Source: Bacteroidota bacterium (lineage in GTDB: Bacteria; Bacteroidota; Bacteroidia; NS11-12g; UBA955). Taken from it: a DNA stretch of 32,868 nt. The stretch's first letter is position 1. The number at the start of each line of letters is the position of its first letter. A model generated the notes under the pieces. It had not been told where the DNA came from and made no database searches. It saw only the letters and a program-made list of their open reading frames with translations. The translations under genes and the position numbers were made by a program. This document shows, in pieces, positions 16,538 through 24,218 of the stretch. Where the stretch lies: contig JABMMZ010000096.1 of the NCBI GenBank assembly GCA_013205405.1, positions 1 through 32,868 of the forward strand, given 5' to 3'.

Positions 16538-17981
16538 TGTTATCTTCTATATTATATAAGTGCAAATTTAGTTTAAAATATTCATCCTCAAAATAAAGAT
16601 TAGGACAAAACAATTTAACACTTTCTACAGTATCATGGTAATCTTTAATAAGAAATTTTACAATAACTTCCTTGTTTTTCATACTTGGCGAGTGATTGTA
16701 TTTAATTATTTTTTTTATAACCTCTAATTCAATTTGATATTCAGATATTTGCTCAACTTGTTGAATTAAGTCATCAAACATTTCATCTAATTCACTGTGA
16801 TAAAAAATACTTGCAAAATCTTTCCAATGATCAAAAAACAATTCTTTATTTTGCTTTTTAATTTTTTTATACGCAGCCAATAATTCTGGAATTTTATTTA
16901 GGTCTGCATAGCAAGTGATAAGTGCTTTTTGAGATGAAAAATCTTCTGGATCATCTTTTATCAATCTTTTGAAATATGGTAAGGCCTTAATTGGCTGCTC
17001 ATCTGCTAAATAAGAATATCCCAATAAATAATGATATTCAGGCAAAAAATCGCCTAATGTTTTGGCGTTTTTTAAATGCAAACGCGCTAAATCAGACTCA
17101 CTTAAGGCTAAGTAGCATCGAGCAATGCATAAATCAGGATAAACATCTCCTTCGGTTTTTTTGCATAACTTATAATTTTCTATAGCTTTTTCATACGCTT
17201 CTTTACTTTCATAAATACTTCCCATACTAAAAAAAGCTTTTTTAGCATCCTTGTTTACAATCCCTGCATAGTCGTAGGCATTTAAAGCCTCTTCTTGATT
17301 ACCATTTATTTCGTAAAATCTACCTAATTGAAGCCAAGTATTGTAAGAGAAAGGTTCCAAATCTGTTCTTTTCATAAAATAAGCTATTGCTTCTGAATAG
17401 GTGCCATTGGCAATAAAATTTAAACCCAATTGATTGAATAATAATTCATTCTCATTATCATTATATAAGCCTCTTTCAATTAACTCGTTTGCCTTTTCAT
17501 TTCTATTGTCTTGACATAGCATTTGTGCATAGCCAATGTACACATCAACTAACAACTCTTCATCCGCATGCTCTAAAGCTACTTTGAAACAATCTTCTGC
17601 TTCATCAAATTGGTCAATATCTGTTAGTATTAACCCTTCAATATTATAAATTAAAGGATCGAATGGTGATAAGCCTTTGGCTTTGTTTAATAATTCTAAT
17701 GCCGAACCAATATCCTTTTGTTTCCAATATATTTCAGCCTTTTCAATAATAAAATCAATATTTGTTGGATAAATTGTAAGCCCATGATTGATGATTGCTA
17801 ATTGCTGTTCTTTATCACCCTTAATTAAAAAGTGATAGGATAAATTTTCAATATCTTCTTCTGAAAAGAAAACCGAATCATTATTTTTTAACTTTTCGTA
17901 TTTAATTAAGGCTTCTTCAATGTCTATCTTACTAAACAAATCATCAAAATTTTCATCTTCTTCTTCAAAATCATCAAACAT
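16518..17981 (-). CDS. Tetratricopeptide-repeat protein
   Basis: The protein has 487 residues with no signal peptide, so it is probably cytoplasmic. The N-terminal 25 residues are very acidic (Asp/Glu/Phe-rich). Residues about 40-380 are roughly nine or ten TPR helical hairpins, for example ALELLNKAKGLSPFDPLIYNIEG, AIAYFMKRTDLEPFSYNTWLQLG and ALPYFKRLIKDDPED. The last 100 residues are helical without clear repeats. TPR domains mediate protein-protein contacts; no partner can be named. The 20-base overlap with phosphosulfolactate synthase suggests coordinated expression. Confidence 0.88.
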   Translation of the reverse strand: MFDDFEEEDENFDDLFSKIDIEEALIKYEKLKNNDSVFFSEEDIENLSYHFLIKGDKEQQLAIINHGLTIYPTNIDFIIEKAEIYWKQKDIGSALELLNKAKGLSPFDPLIYNIEGLILTDIDQFDEAEDCFKVALEHADEELLVDVYIGYAQMLCQDNRNEKANELIERGLYNDNENELLFNQLGLNFIANGTYSEAIAYFMKRTDLEPFSYNTWLQLGRFYEINGNQEEALNAYDYAGIVNKDAKKAFFSMGSIYESKEAYEKAIENYKLCKKTEGDVYPDLCIARCYLALSESDLARLHLKNAKTLGDFLPEYHYLLGYSYLADEQPIKALPYFKRLIKDDPEDFSSQKALITCYADLNKIPELLAAYKKIKKQNKELFFDHWKDFASIFYHSELDEMFDDLIQQVEQISEYQIELEVIKKIIKYNHSPSMKNKEVIVKFLIKDYHDTVESVKLFCPNLYFEDEYFKLNLHLYNIEDNNEQRYF

Positions 17982-18005
17982 AAGCGCCCTTATTTATACT
18001 TACAA

Positions 18006-18013
18006 CAAATATA
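18006..18013 (-). promoter_or_regulatory. Bacteroidota -7 element (TATATTTG) for the TPR-ComA operon
   Basis: A perfect TAnnTTTG match on the minus strand lies 24 bases before ATG 17981. Confidence 0.5.
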
Positions 18014-18099
18014 CAAAATAGCAAATGATAGTTTATTAAGATATTATTAACTGAAAAGAATTGGAATAAAATGAAGATATTTTTTAATAAGCAACTATT

Positions 18100-18237
18100 G
18101 GCGGTTATTTACCTGAAATAAATTACAACAATCATGGACAAAAAAGTAAGTTCTTGAATATCCATATTCCTTGGAAAAAGCCTCAATACAATAGAAGTTT
18201 TGGATTATCTTTTGGCTTTAATATTAAAGCTAGGTAA
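18100..18237 (+). pseudogene. Remnant of an outer-membrane-type protein C-terminus
   Basis: This is an open frame of 45 codons without a start, ending TAA 18235-18237. It reads GGYLPEINYNNHGQKSKFLN to FGLSFGFNIKAR, with alternating aromatic and polar residues and a final beta-strand like those closing outer-membrane barrels. Two stop codons lie immediately upstream in the same frame. An ATG at 18071 opens a separate 16-codon frame resembling the start of a signal peptide (MKIFFNKQLLAVIYL). A gene with a large internal deletion is one reading; a chance open frame is the alternative. A terminator-like hairpin follows at 18307. The rest of 17982-18429 holds only the TPR and arginase upstream regions. 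Confidence 0.35.
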
Positions 18238-18306
18238 GAAACCAATACTAATAAAACAATAACTAATTTTTAAATAAATATAATCTTTGTGTTTCTTATA
18301 TTGTTT

Positions 18307-18341
18307 AAAAGCAATCGTGGCTTAGGTCATGGTTGCTTTTT
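18307..18341 (+). terminator. Hairpin terminator after the remnant
   Basis: AAAAGCAA (18307-18314) pairs with TTGCTTTT (18333-18340), extended by two further pairs, and is followed by a short T-run. It lies between the remnant and arginase on the plus strand. Confidence 0.6.
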
Positions 18342-18429
18342 GATTAGTTTTAAAACTAAAAAATTTGCCAATTCGCCTTTATTTAACGAAATTTGCATTT
18401 TGTAATAAATTAAAATAACTCTGAAATTA

Positions 18430-19371
18430 ATGTTGTCTGCCGACAAAAATCCTCATTTTATTATTTCCAACTCAGATATTGGTGCGGGAAAACGAGGGGC
18501 TTCGGATGGCCCAATAGCCGTAAAAGATGAGTTAACCCATCTAGGTTATCCTATGTTAGAATTTGATATTCTAGAAAATTTTAATATTCAAACCCAATAT
18601 CTAGACAATAGTTTTGGCAAGCATATTGAAAATTTGTTAGAAGCAATGGTTATACTGAATGATAAAGTTATAGATGTAATTTCAAAAAATAAGTTTCCAA
18701 TTATTTTATCAGGAGACCACAGCAATGCAATTGGCGGATTAAGTGGTTTGAAAAATGCAAATCCAGATAAAACGATTGGTGTTATTTGGATAGATGCGCA
18801 TGCAGATCTTCACTCTCCGTATACTACCCCTACTGGAAATATTCATGGAATGCCATTGGCTGCTTTAGCAGGAATAGATAATCAAGAACTTAAAAAAAAT
18901 GAAGTTGCTGAAGATGTTATTTATTATTGGAACGAACTTAAAAATATCGGTATTCATAATATCTCTCCTAAATTTGATTTAAAGAATTTGGTATTTATTG
19001 GTGTTAGAGATGCAGAAGATCAAGAATGGGCTATAATTGAAAAAGCAGGTATAATTACATTTGAGCCTGATGACATTAGAGCAAAAGGTATTAAAAAAAT
19101 TTTAACAGAAACATTGCAATGTTTAAGTCATTGTGATTTACTTTATATTTCTTTTGATGCCGATTCCTTAGACCCCGAAATATCTACTGGTACAGGCACT
19201 ACATCTCCAGATGGTTTAAATATTGAACAAGCTGAAATTATTTTCAAAACATTAATGAGTAACCCTAAAATTGGAGCTTTCGAAATAACGGAAGTAAATC
19301 CAAATTTAGACACCAACGACAAAGCAATGGCTAAAGTAATAAGTAACTTATTAATTAAAGGATTAAATTAG
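18430..19371 (+). CDS. Arginase (ureohydrolase superfamily)
   Basis: The protein has 313 residues, full length. It carries the manganese-site motifs GDHS (95-98), WIDAHADLH (120-128, where many arginases have Asn at the last position) and SFDADSLDP (241-249), followed by GTGTTSPDGL. The segment TPTGNIHGMPLA is more arginase-like than agmatinase- or formimidoylglutamase-like. Expected reaction: L-arginine to ornithine and urea, in the cytoplasm. It starts at ATG 18430 and stands alone, convergent with the lycopene cyclase (stops about 20 bases apart). The substrate should be confirmed, since related enzymes differ by few residues. Confidence 0.88.
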   Translation: MLSADKNPHFIISNSDIGAGKRGASDGPIAVKDELTHLGYPMLEFDILENFNIQTQYLDNSFGKHIENLLEAMVILNDKVIDVISKNKFPIILSGDHSNAIGGLSGLKNANPDKTIGVIWIDAHADLHSPYTTPTGNIHGMPLAALAGIDNQELKKNEVAEDVIYYWNELKNIGIHNISPKFDLKNLVFIGVRDAEDQEWAIIEKAGIITFEPDDIRAKGIKKILTETLQCLSHCDLLYISFDADSLDPEISTGTGTTSPDGLNIEQAEIIFKTLMSNPKIGAFEITEVNPNLDTNDKAMAKVISNLLIKGLN

Positions 19372-19390
19372 TTAAGTCTTATAAACCGTT

Positions 19391-20107
19391 TTATTTTTCT
19401 AAAGGTTGTTTTATAGTTTTTAATTTTTGCCTGTTTCCAATTCTTTTAAACCATTCGTATAAGCCAACACACATAATTAACATTGTTAAATTATATAAAA
19501 AATCTTCAATAGGAATTGTTCCTATCCTTAATCCAATTATTTCATTTGGATTATAAAAAACTACCGGCTTTGCTGTTAATAAACCATTTACAATCATCAT
19601 TGGAATCAGACTTATTAAAAATGCAAAATAGAACCAACTCATATACCTTCTTTTGATAACAATTAAATGCGTTCCCAACATAAAAAACAACATAATACTA
19701 GTTACACCAGTATATAATTTATCATTAAACCAATACAAAAACGTACATGCAATACCAAATAGCAATAGTGTGAACCAACGATGTAATTTTTCAAAAACCT
19801 CATTTTGATTAAAATATGCTTTCAAACATTCATATATAAAAATACATGCATAAGGAACCGTAAAAAAAAACAATACCTCTTCAATTGGCATGTTAGAAAC
19901 GTAATAACCTAAAATATATTTTGAATTAAAACCCCATATCTGCATTTGAGTAAACCACTCATCCCAACAGAGAAAGAATATAGCCGTTAAAAAAATAGAA
20001 GGAAAAAGGTATTTAAAATTTTTATAAAAAGCAACTTTCTTATCGAAAGAAAGAAGCAAAGGAAAGGTAATTGTAACCAAATTTATCCATAAATAAAGAC
20101 TATTCAT
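19391..20107 (-). CDS. Lycopene cyclase (CrtYc-CrtYd fused type)
   Basis: The protein has 238 residues and about seven membrane helices. It is a tandem of two related lycopene-cyclase domains. The first has the NMPIEEVLFFFTVPYACIF motif (Glu76-Glu77) and the second GTIPIEDFLYN (Glu201-Asp202); these acidic pairs are the family's conserved catalytic positions. Expected role: cyclisation of one or both ends of lycopene at the inner membrane. Its ATG overlaps the end of the ECF sigma gene by 8 bases, so the two are co-transcribed. The other early carotenoid genes (crtB, crtI, crtE) are not in the window. Confidence 0.92.
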   Translation of the reverse strand: MNSLYLWINLVTITFPLLLSFDKKVAFYKNFKYLFPSIFLTAIFFLCWDEWFTQMQIWGFNSKYILGYYVSNMPIEEVLFFFTVPYACIFIYECLKAYFNQNEVFEKLHRWFTLLLFGIACTFLYWFNDKLYTGVTSIMLFFMLGTHLIVIKRRYMSWFYFAFLISLIPMMIVNGLLTAKPVVFYNPNEIIGLRIGTIPIEDFLYNLTMLIMCVGLYEWFKRIGNRQKLKTIKQPLEK

Positions 20108-20654
20108 TTGTTATTTTATTGTAACCGAATTGTTCGCCATAAACTTGAAGTTTCTTGCGTAAAATTCTTTTGGCTACAAATATACGAGTTTTAACTGTTC
20201 CAATTGGAATGTTTAACTCCTCAGCAATTTCATGGTATTTAAAACCCTCTATATTTAACATGAATGTTACCTTAAGTTCAGGCTGTAATATAGAAATGGC
20301 TGATTCTAAGTCTTTTCTTATAAATTTTATTTCTGCTTGATTTTCTGTTCTATGCGATGGAAGGTCTAGAAAATAAGTATTGTCTGTAGAATCTATAAAA
20401 GTTTTACGTTTTACCATTCTTCTATAATTATTGATAAACGTATTTTTTAAAATGGTTAAAACCCAGCCTCTCAAATTGGTACCTTCTGTATATTTTTCTT
20501 TAAATCTTAATGCCTTCAACACAGTTTCTTGCACTAGGTCATTTGCGTCTTCTAAATTTCTAGTTAGCTGCATTGCCAAACTTTTCATTGATTGCATTTC
20601 ATTTTGAACTAATGATTCAAAACTATTGTCGATTGATACATTATTTTTTTTCAT
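20100..20654 (-). CDS. ECF-type RNA polymerase sigma factor
   Basis: The protein has 184 residues with sigma region 2 (about 25-95: NLEDANDLVQETVLKALRF and LRGWVLTILKNTFINNYRR) and region 4 (about 120-175: FMLNIEGFKYHEIAEELNIPIGTVKTRIFVAKRILRKKL). No region 1 or 3 is present, as expected for the extracytoplasmic-function group. No anti-sigma gene is adjacent; the next gene is lycopene cyclase with an 8-base overlap. A role in inducing carotenoid synthesis (light or oxidative stress) is inferred from that linkage. Upstream, a near-consensus -7 element (CAAATTTG, 20673-20680) lies 18 bases before the ATG. Confidence 0.94.
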   Translation of the reverse strand: MKKNNVSIDNSFESLVQNEMQSMKSLAMQLTRNLEDANDLVQETVLKALRFKEKYTEGTNLRGWVLTILKNTFINNYRRMVKRKTFIDSTDNTYFLDLPSHRTENQAEIKFIRKDLESAISILQPELKVTFMLNIEGFKYHEIAEELNIPIGTVKTRIFVAKRILRKKLQVYGEQFGYNKITNE

Positions 20655-20706
20655 TTAGAATTTTTGATACTGCAAATTTGAATTAAATTTTATTTTAAAA
20701 CTAATT

Positions 20707-20745
20707 ATTTTGTTTAAATTTTGTATTTTTTATATTAAACAAAAT
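20707..20745. repeat. Inverted repeat ATTTTGTTTAA / TTAAACAAAAT
   Basis: Two perfect 11-base arms (20707-20717 and 20735-20745) lie 17 bases apart, 53-91 bases upstream of the ECF sigma start. The arm core TTTGTTTAA also forms the second repeat at 20955. It is a candidate operator. Confidence 0.5.
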
Positions 20746-20954
20746 CATTACCCATTTATTTTCAATCTATTAAAGTTAAAAAATAAGTATTTTATAAAAA
20801 ATAAAAATAATTATATAATTGATTTTAAGATATTTATATAATTCAATATAATGAAAATTTATAGTAATATTTAAACAATCAATATTATAAATATGGCTGT
20901 AATAAAATATAATAATTCATATATATCTATTAATCAGTAAAATAAGAATAAAAA

Positions 20955-20980
20955 ATTTGTTTAAAATATATTAAACAAAT
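20955..20980. repeat. Inverted repeat ATTTGTTTAA / TTAAACAAAT
   Basis: Two perfect 10-base arms (20955-20964 and 20971-20980) lie 6 bases apart, 89-114 bases upstream of the pterin synthase ATG. They share the TTTGTTTAA half-site with the repeat at 20707. It is a candidate operator for a dimeric regulator. Confidence 0.5.
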
Positions 20981-21068
20981 AAAATGCAAATTTTAAAGTA
21001 GCATTTGTGAAAATTATTTATGAATATTTGAAACAATTAATAATTTTAATAGTTATAAGCTTAAGATA

Positions 21069-21476
21069 ATGAAAGTTTCAGTATTTAGGAAAGGGCATTT
21101 TAATGCAGCCCATAGATTACACAATCATAATTGGAGCGAATCTGAGAATGATGCGGTATTTGGATTGTGTAACAATCCAAATTATCATGGACATAATTAC
21201 AACTTAGAAGTAAAAGTAACGGGAGAAATAAATAAAGAAACTGGCTTTGTAATAGATACTAAAATTTTAAAAGATATTATTAAAATTGAAGTAGAAGACA
21301 AATATGATCACAAAAATTTAAATTTAGATGTTGAAGAATTTAAAAATTTAAACCCAACAGTAGAAAATATTGTTGTAATCATTTGGCACAACTTAAGAAA
21401 AAAAATAAGTACAGATATAGAACTTTCTGTGCGACTTTATGAAACAGACCGGAATTACGCAGAATTTAATGGATAA
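21069..21476 (+). CDS. 6-pyruvoyl-tetrahydropterin synthase / QueD family protein
   Basis: The protein has 135 residues, full length. Zinc ligands are His15, His40 and His42 in FNAAHRLHN and CNNPNYHGHNY; the catalytic Cys is 34. The spacing Cys-x5-His-Gly-His is that of 6-pyruvoyltetrahydropterin synthases, whereas queuosine-pathway QueD enzymes usually have Cys-x3-His-Gly-His. Late in the protein is RLYETDRNYAEF, containing the pterin-anchoring Glu. The substrate is 7,8-dihydroneopterin triphosphate, the product of FolE, whose gene overlaps this one by 8 bases. Either a tetrahydrobiopterin-like route or queuosine synthesis is possible; motif spacing favours the former. It is cytoplasmic. Confidence 0.9.
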   Translation: MKVSVFRKGHFNAAHRLHNHNWSESENDAVFGLCNNPNYHGHNYNLEVKVTGEINKETGFVIDTKILKDIIKIEVEDKYDHKNLNLDVEEFKNLNPTVENIVVIIWHNLRKKISTDIELSVRLYETDRNYAEFNG

Positions 21477-22128
21477 CCACAAACATACAGAAGAAATTGG
21501 AGATGAGCATTTGTACTCTCAAACAAATACGCCTTTAAGAGAGGATGCATTTGAAAAAAATGACGATGAAAAGATTGCAATCATAGAAAATCATTTTAGA
21601 ATAATAATGGAAACATTAGGCTTAGATTTAAATGATGACAGTTTAAATGGCACACCAAAACGTGTTGCAAAAATGTACGTTAAAGAAACCTTTTGGGGAT
21701 TAAATCCTGAAAACAAACCATTGGTTTCTCATTTTAAAAACAAGTTTAAATACAGTGAAATGTTAATTGAAAAGGATATTAACTTTTACACTAACTGCGA
21801 GCATCATTTTGTACCATTTTTTGGCAAAGCCCATATCGCTTACATTCCAAATGGCAAAGTTATAGGTTTATCTAAATTAAATAGAATTGTAGAATATTTT
21901 GCAAAACGTCCTCAAGTTCAAGAACGAATGACGATGCAAATTTCTGAGGAATTGAAAAAAATATTAGAAACCGAAAATGTAGCGGTTATTATTAATGCAA
22001 AACATCTATGTGTCGCAAGCAGAGGTATTAGAGATGATAGTAGCCAAACTACTACTTCAGAATATTCAGGTAAGTTTGAGGAAGAAAATACAAGATTGGA
22101 ATTACATAGACTACTTGCTCTTAACTAA
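21469..22128 (+). CDS. folE: GTP cyclohydrolase I (FolE type I)
   Basis: The protein has 219 residues from ATG 21469. An in-frame ATG at 21439 lies deeper inside the upstream gene and adds ten residues that look non-family. Zinc ligands are Cys110 and His113 in NCEHHFVPFFG and Cys181 in HLCVASRGIRDD. GTPKRVAKMY and QVQERMTMQI are typical family segments. It converts GTP to 7,8-dihydroneopterin triphosphate, feeding folate and the adjacent pterin synthase. It ends 4 bases before the convergent carotenoid gene. Confidence 0.96.
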   Translation: MDNHKHTEEIGDEHLYSQTNTPLREDAFEKNDDEKIAIIENHFRIIMETLGLDLNDDSLNGTPKRVAKMYVKETFWGLNPENKPLVSHFKNKFKYSEMLIEKDINFYTNCEHHFVPFFGKAHIAYIPNGKVIGLSKLNRIVEYFAKRPQVQERMTMQISEELKKILETENVAVIINAKHLCVASRGIRDDSSQTTTSEYSGKFEEENTRLELHRLLALN

Positions 22129-22132
22129 ATAT

Positions 22133-22768
22133 TTAATTTTTTAAAAACAAAAGACTCATAAAAAAAGCCAGCTGAATTAGGTAAATTGGCAATGATAACT
22201 TATTAGGCGGAAATTTTATAGCCTTAATAAATAAATATTGAATAATAATGCCACTAACAAACCATCCTACATAATTGTGCAAAGGCACTCTCCCGCTATT
22301 CCATTGCCATAAACCATGATTGATAGCAAATGGTTCTAAGAAAAAATCTAACAAAACCATTAAAATAGCAGCTAAAACACTCACTAAAAATGTATCTTTT
22401 GCAATCATTTCGGCTATTTGACGGGTAATATAAGCTGTAATTAGCCAATTTACCATCATCATTAATGGGGTATCCCAGAGCATAAAGCCAAGTGAATAGC
22501 CGTATTGATAATAACCAAAAATATAACCTGTTTTTACACCTATTACCTCAATTAAAAAACCTGTAAAGGCTATTAATAGGCTTGTAAAAACAAATTCCTT
22601 GCTCCATTTTTTATGATAAGCCAATAATATGACTAGGGTAAAAAGTAAGTTTACCCAAACTAATTTCTGCATAAGTCTAGCAGTTTGTGGTAAACAAAAA
22701 CCTACAACACCAACAGTGTATACAATTAATAGAAGCCAGCCTATTGTAATTGGTTTTACTTTATTCAT
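22133..22768 (-). CDS. Carotenoid biosynthesis protein, CruF-like (DUF422)
   Basis: The protein has 211 residues with six to seven membrane helices. Family segments include GFLIEVIGVKTGYIFGYYQYG, LWDTPLMMMVNWLI, LDFFLEPFAINHGLWQW and VPLHNYVGWF, where Glu, Asp and His side chains within helices are conserved. Characterised CruF proteins add water across the 1',2' double bond of the acyclic end of gamma-carotene. With the cyclase at 19391 this predicts monocyclic 1'-hydroxy carotenoids. It lies 10 bases after the DUF721 gene and is probably the last gene of the recF transcript. Confidence 0.88.
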   Translation of the reverse strand: MNKVKPITIGWLLLIVYTVGVVGFCLPQTARLMQKLVWVNLLFTLVILLAYHKKWSKEFVFTSLLIAFTGFLIEVIGVKTGYIFGYYQYGYSLGFMLWDTPLMMMVNWLITAYITRQIAEMIAKDTFLVSVLAAILMVLLDFFLEPFAINHGLWQWNSGRVPLHNYVGWFVSGIIIQYLFIKAIKFPPNKLSLPIYLIQLAFFMSLLFLKN

Positions 22769-22778
22769 TAGGTTGACA

Positions 22779-23075
22779 CTATTTTACTATTAAATCTTCA
22801 ACAGCTTCATAGCCTAAGGCTTCGTTTACAAGCGCAATCGCTTTATCTTTATTATAAATAAATTCATTTTTTATAACCGATGAATTAAAATAAACATACA
22901 AGTTTTTAGTATTTAAATACATCCCTGTTGTATGTTTAGCTATTACTTCGCCCATTATTTCGGCCCATTGATGTTTAATTAAACTTTCGGTAAGTCCTTT
23001 ATTTAATTTTTTATCACTTATTACCAAATTTAATGCTTCTGCTATTGTAAATTGATGGTTTGTTTTCTTTTGCAT
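22779..23075 (-). CDS. DUF721 (DciA-like) protein
   Basis: The protein has 98 residues from ATG 23075. The frame extends eight codons to a TTG inside recF, which is unlikely to be used. Family segments are IAEALNLVISDKKLNKGLTESLI, WAEIMGEVIAKHT and LYVYFNSSVIKNEF. DUF721 relates to DciA, the helicase-loading protein of bacteria lacking DnaC/DnaI, though short versions may act differently. The ATG is 10 bases past the recF stop, a pairing seen in several phyla and consistent with a role in replication or repair. Confidence 0.88.
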   Translation of the reverse strand: MQKKTNHQFTIAEALNLVISDKKLNKGLTESLIKHQWAEIMGEVIAKHTTGMYLNTKNLYVYFNSSVIKNEFIYNKDKAIALVNEALGYEAVEDLIVK

Positions 23076-23085
23076 AAATAAAAAA

Positions 23086-24204
23086 TTATAACTCCACAAA
23101 ATTGATACTTTTTAATCCATTTTCAAAATGTTTTCTTACCCTAGCGGCATGGGTATCTGTAATTATTATTTGTCCAAATTTATCAGTTTCTAACAAATTG
23201 ATTAGTTGTTGAGCTCTCTCTTCATCAATTTTTTCAAACAAATCATCTAATAATAATATGGGTTGAGCATTTAGGGTTTCACTTAAAAAACGGTATTGCG
23301 CTAGCTTAAAAGCTATAATAAATGACTTACTTTGACCCTGAGAGCCAAATTTCTTGAGTGGAAAACCATTAATTTCAAATACCAAATCATCTTTATGAAT
23401 CCCGGCACTGGTGCGCTCTAATGCTAAATCTTTATTAACATTATCTTTTAAAAGTATCGCAAATTTTTGATGCAATAAATCGCTTTCATAAATAAACTTT
23501 ACTATTTCATTTCCAGAAGTAAAAGAACTATAAAATTCATTGAAATAAGTATTCAATATACCTAAGGTGGCCAATCGTTTTTCAAATATATAATTACCAG
23601 CAGGAATTAACTTAGAATTAAAACTTTCTAGTAATATTTCATCAAAATGTCTGTGTTGTGCAAATAGTTTTAGTTGTTTATTTCGTTGTTCTAAAACCTT
23701 ATTATATTCACTCAAACAATTCAAATACACTCTATCACATTGACTTAAACATATATCTAAAAATCTTCTTCTATCTTCGCTATGTCCTTGCACCAAATCT
23801 ATATCTACAGGGGTTATCATTACAGCATTTACCAGCCCAATATGGTCTATCAATTTTTCATATTGCTTATCGTTGCGTTTTAGTTTCTTTTTTTTTCCAG
23901 CTTCTATTTGAAGTTGGAGGTCATATTGCGCTTCATCTTTAAATTGACCATTGATAGCACATATAGTTTCATTGTGTTTTATGAGTTGGTAATCAATAGA
24001 ATTAAAATAACTTTTACACGTACTCAACATATAAATAGCATCCAATATATTAGTTTTGCCTGCACCATTATTACCTGTAATACAAGTAATATCAGCATTA
24101 AAATCAATTTTTAAAGCCTCATGATTTTTAAAATTGTAGAGAGATAAATGGTTTATTCGCACTAGTTTGTTATGGTAAAATATTTGTTTACTTTTGCCAT
24201 TCAT
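23086..24204 (-). CDS. recF: DNA replication and repair protein RecF
   Basis: The protein has 372 residues. It has Walker A GNNGAGKTN (44-52), an ABC-type signature FGSQGQSKS (286-294) and Walker B ILLLDD (316-321). Family role: loads RecA at gapped DNA together with RecO and RecR. ATG 24204 gives an N-terminus about 14 residues longer than most relatives; a GTG at 24162 (VRINHLSLYNFKNHE) matches the usual family start. A perfect -7 element at 24232-24239 suits the ATG. It is divergent from pdhA, with only 14 bases between the start codons. Confidence 0.95.
   Translation of the reverse strand: MNGKSKQIFYHNKLVRINHLSLYNFKNHEALKIDFNADITCITGNNGAGKTNILDAIYMLSTCKSYFNSIDYQLIKHNETICAINGQFKDEAQYDLQLQIEAGKKKKLKRNDKQYEKLIDHIGLVNAVMITPVDIDLVQGHSEDRRRFLDICLSQCDRVYLNCLSEYNKVLEQRNKQLKLFAQHRHFDEILLESFNSKLIPAGNYIFEKRLATLGILNTYFNEFYSSFTSGNEIVKFIYESDLLHQKFAILLKDNVNKDLALERTSAGIHKDDLVFEINGFPLKKFGSQGQSKSFIIAFKLAQYRFLSETLNAQPILLLDDLFEKIDEERAQQLINLLETDKFGQIIITDTHAARVRKHFENGLKSINFVEL
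24166..24196 (+). promoter_or_regulatory. Complete Bacteroidota promoter (TTTG-N19-TACTTTTG) for pdhA
   Basis: The -33 TTTG (24166-24169) and the -7 TACTTTTG (24189-24196) are separated by 19 bases, the expected spacing. The ATG at 24219 is 22 bases downstream. It lies entirely inside the recF 5' coding region. Confidence 0.65.
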
Positions 24205-24218
24205 TTTTAATAAATAAT

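Larger units (their letters stand above)
20655..21068. promoter_or_regulatory. Extremely AT-rich divergent intergenic region
   Basis: About 414 bases separate the ECF sigma gene (minus) from the pterin synthase gene (plus), with some 60-base stretches containing only about four G/C bases. No open frame of note and no tRNA or riboswitch-like structure was seen. It holds two inverted repeats with the same half-site, a lone half-site TTAAACAA (20871-20878), and a repeated decamer TTATATAATT (20811-20820 and 20834-20843). It is presumably the control region for both flanking operons. Confidence 0.6.

Noticed and set aside
20655-21068. Replication origin in the AT-rich gap near recF
   Set aside because: No DnaA-box (TTATCCACA-like) cluster was seen and dnaA, dnaN, gyrB or similar origin markers are absent. 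recF is 2 kb away and in this phylum is not a reliable origin marker.
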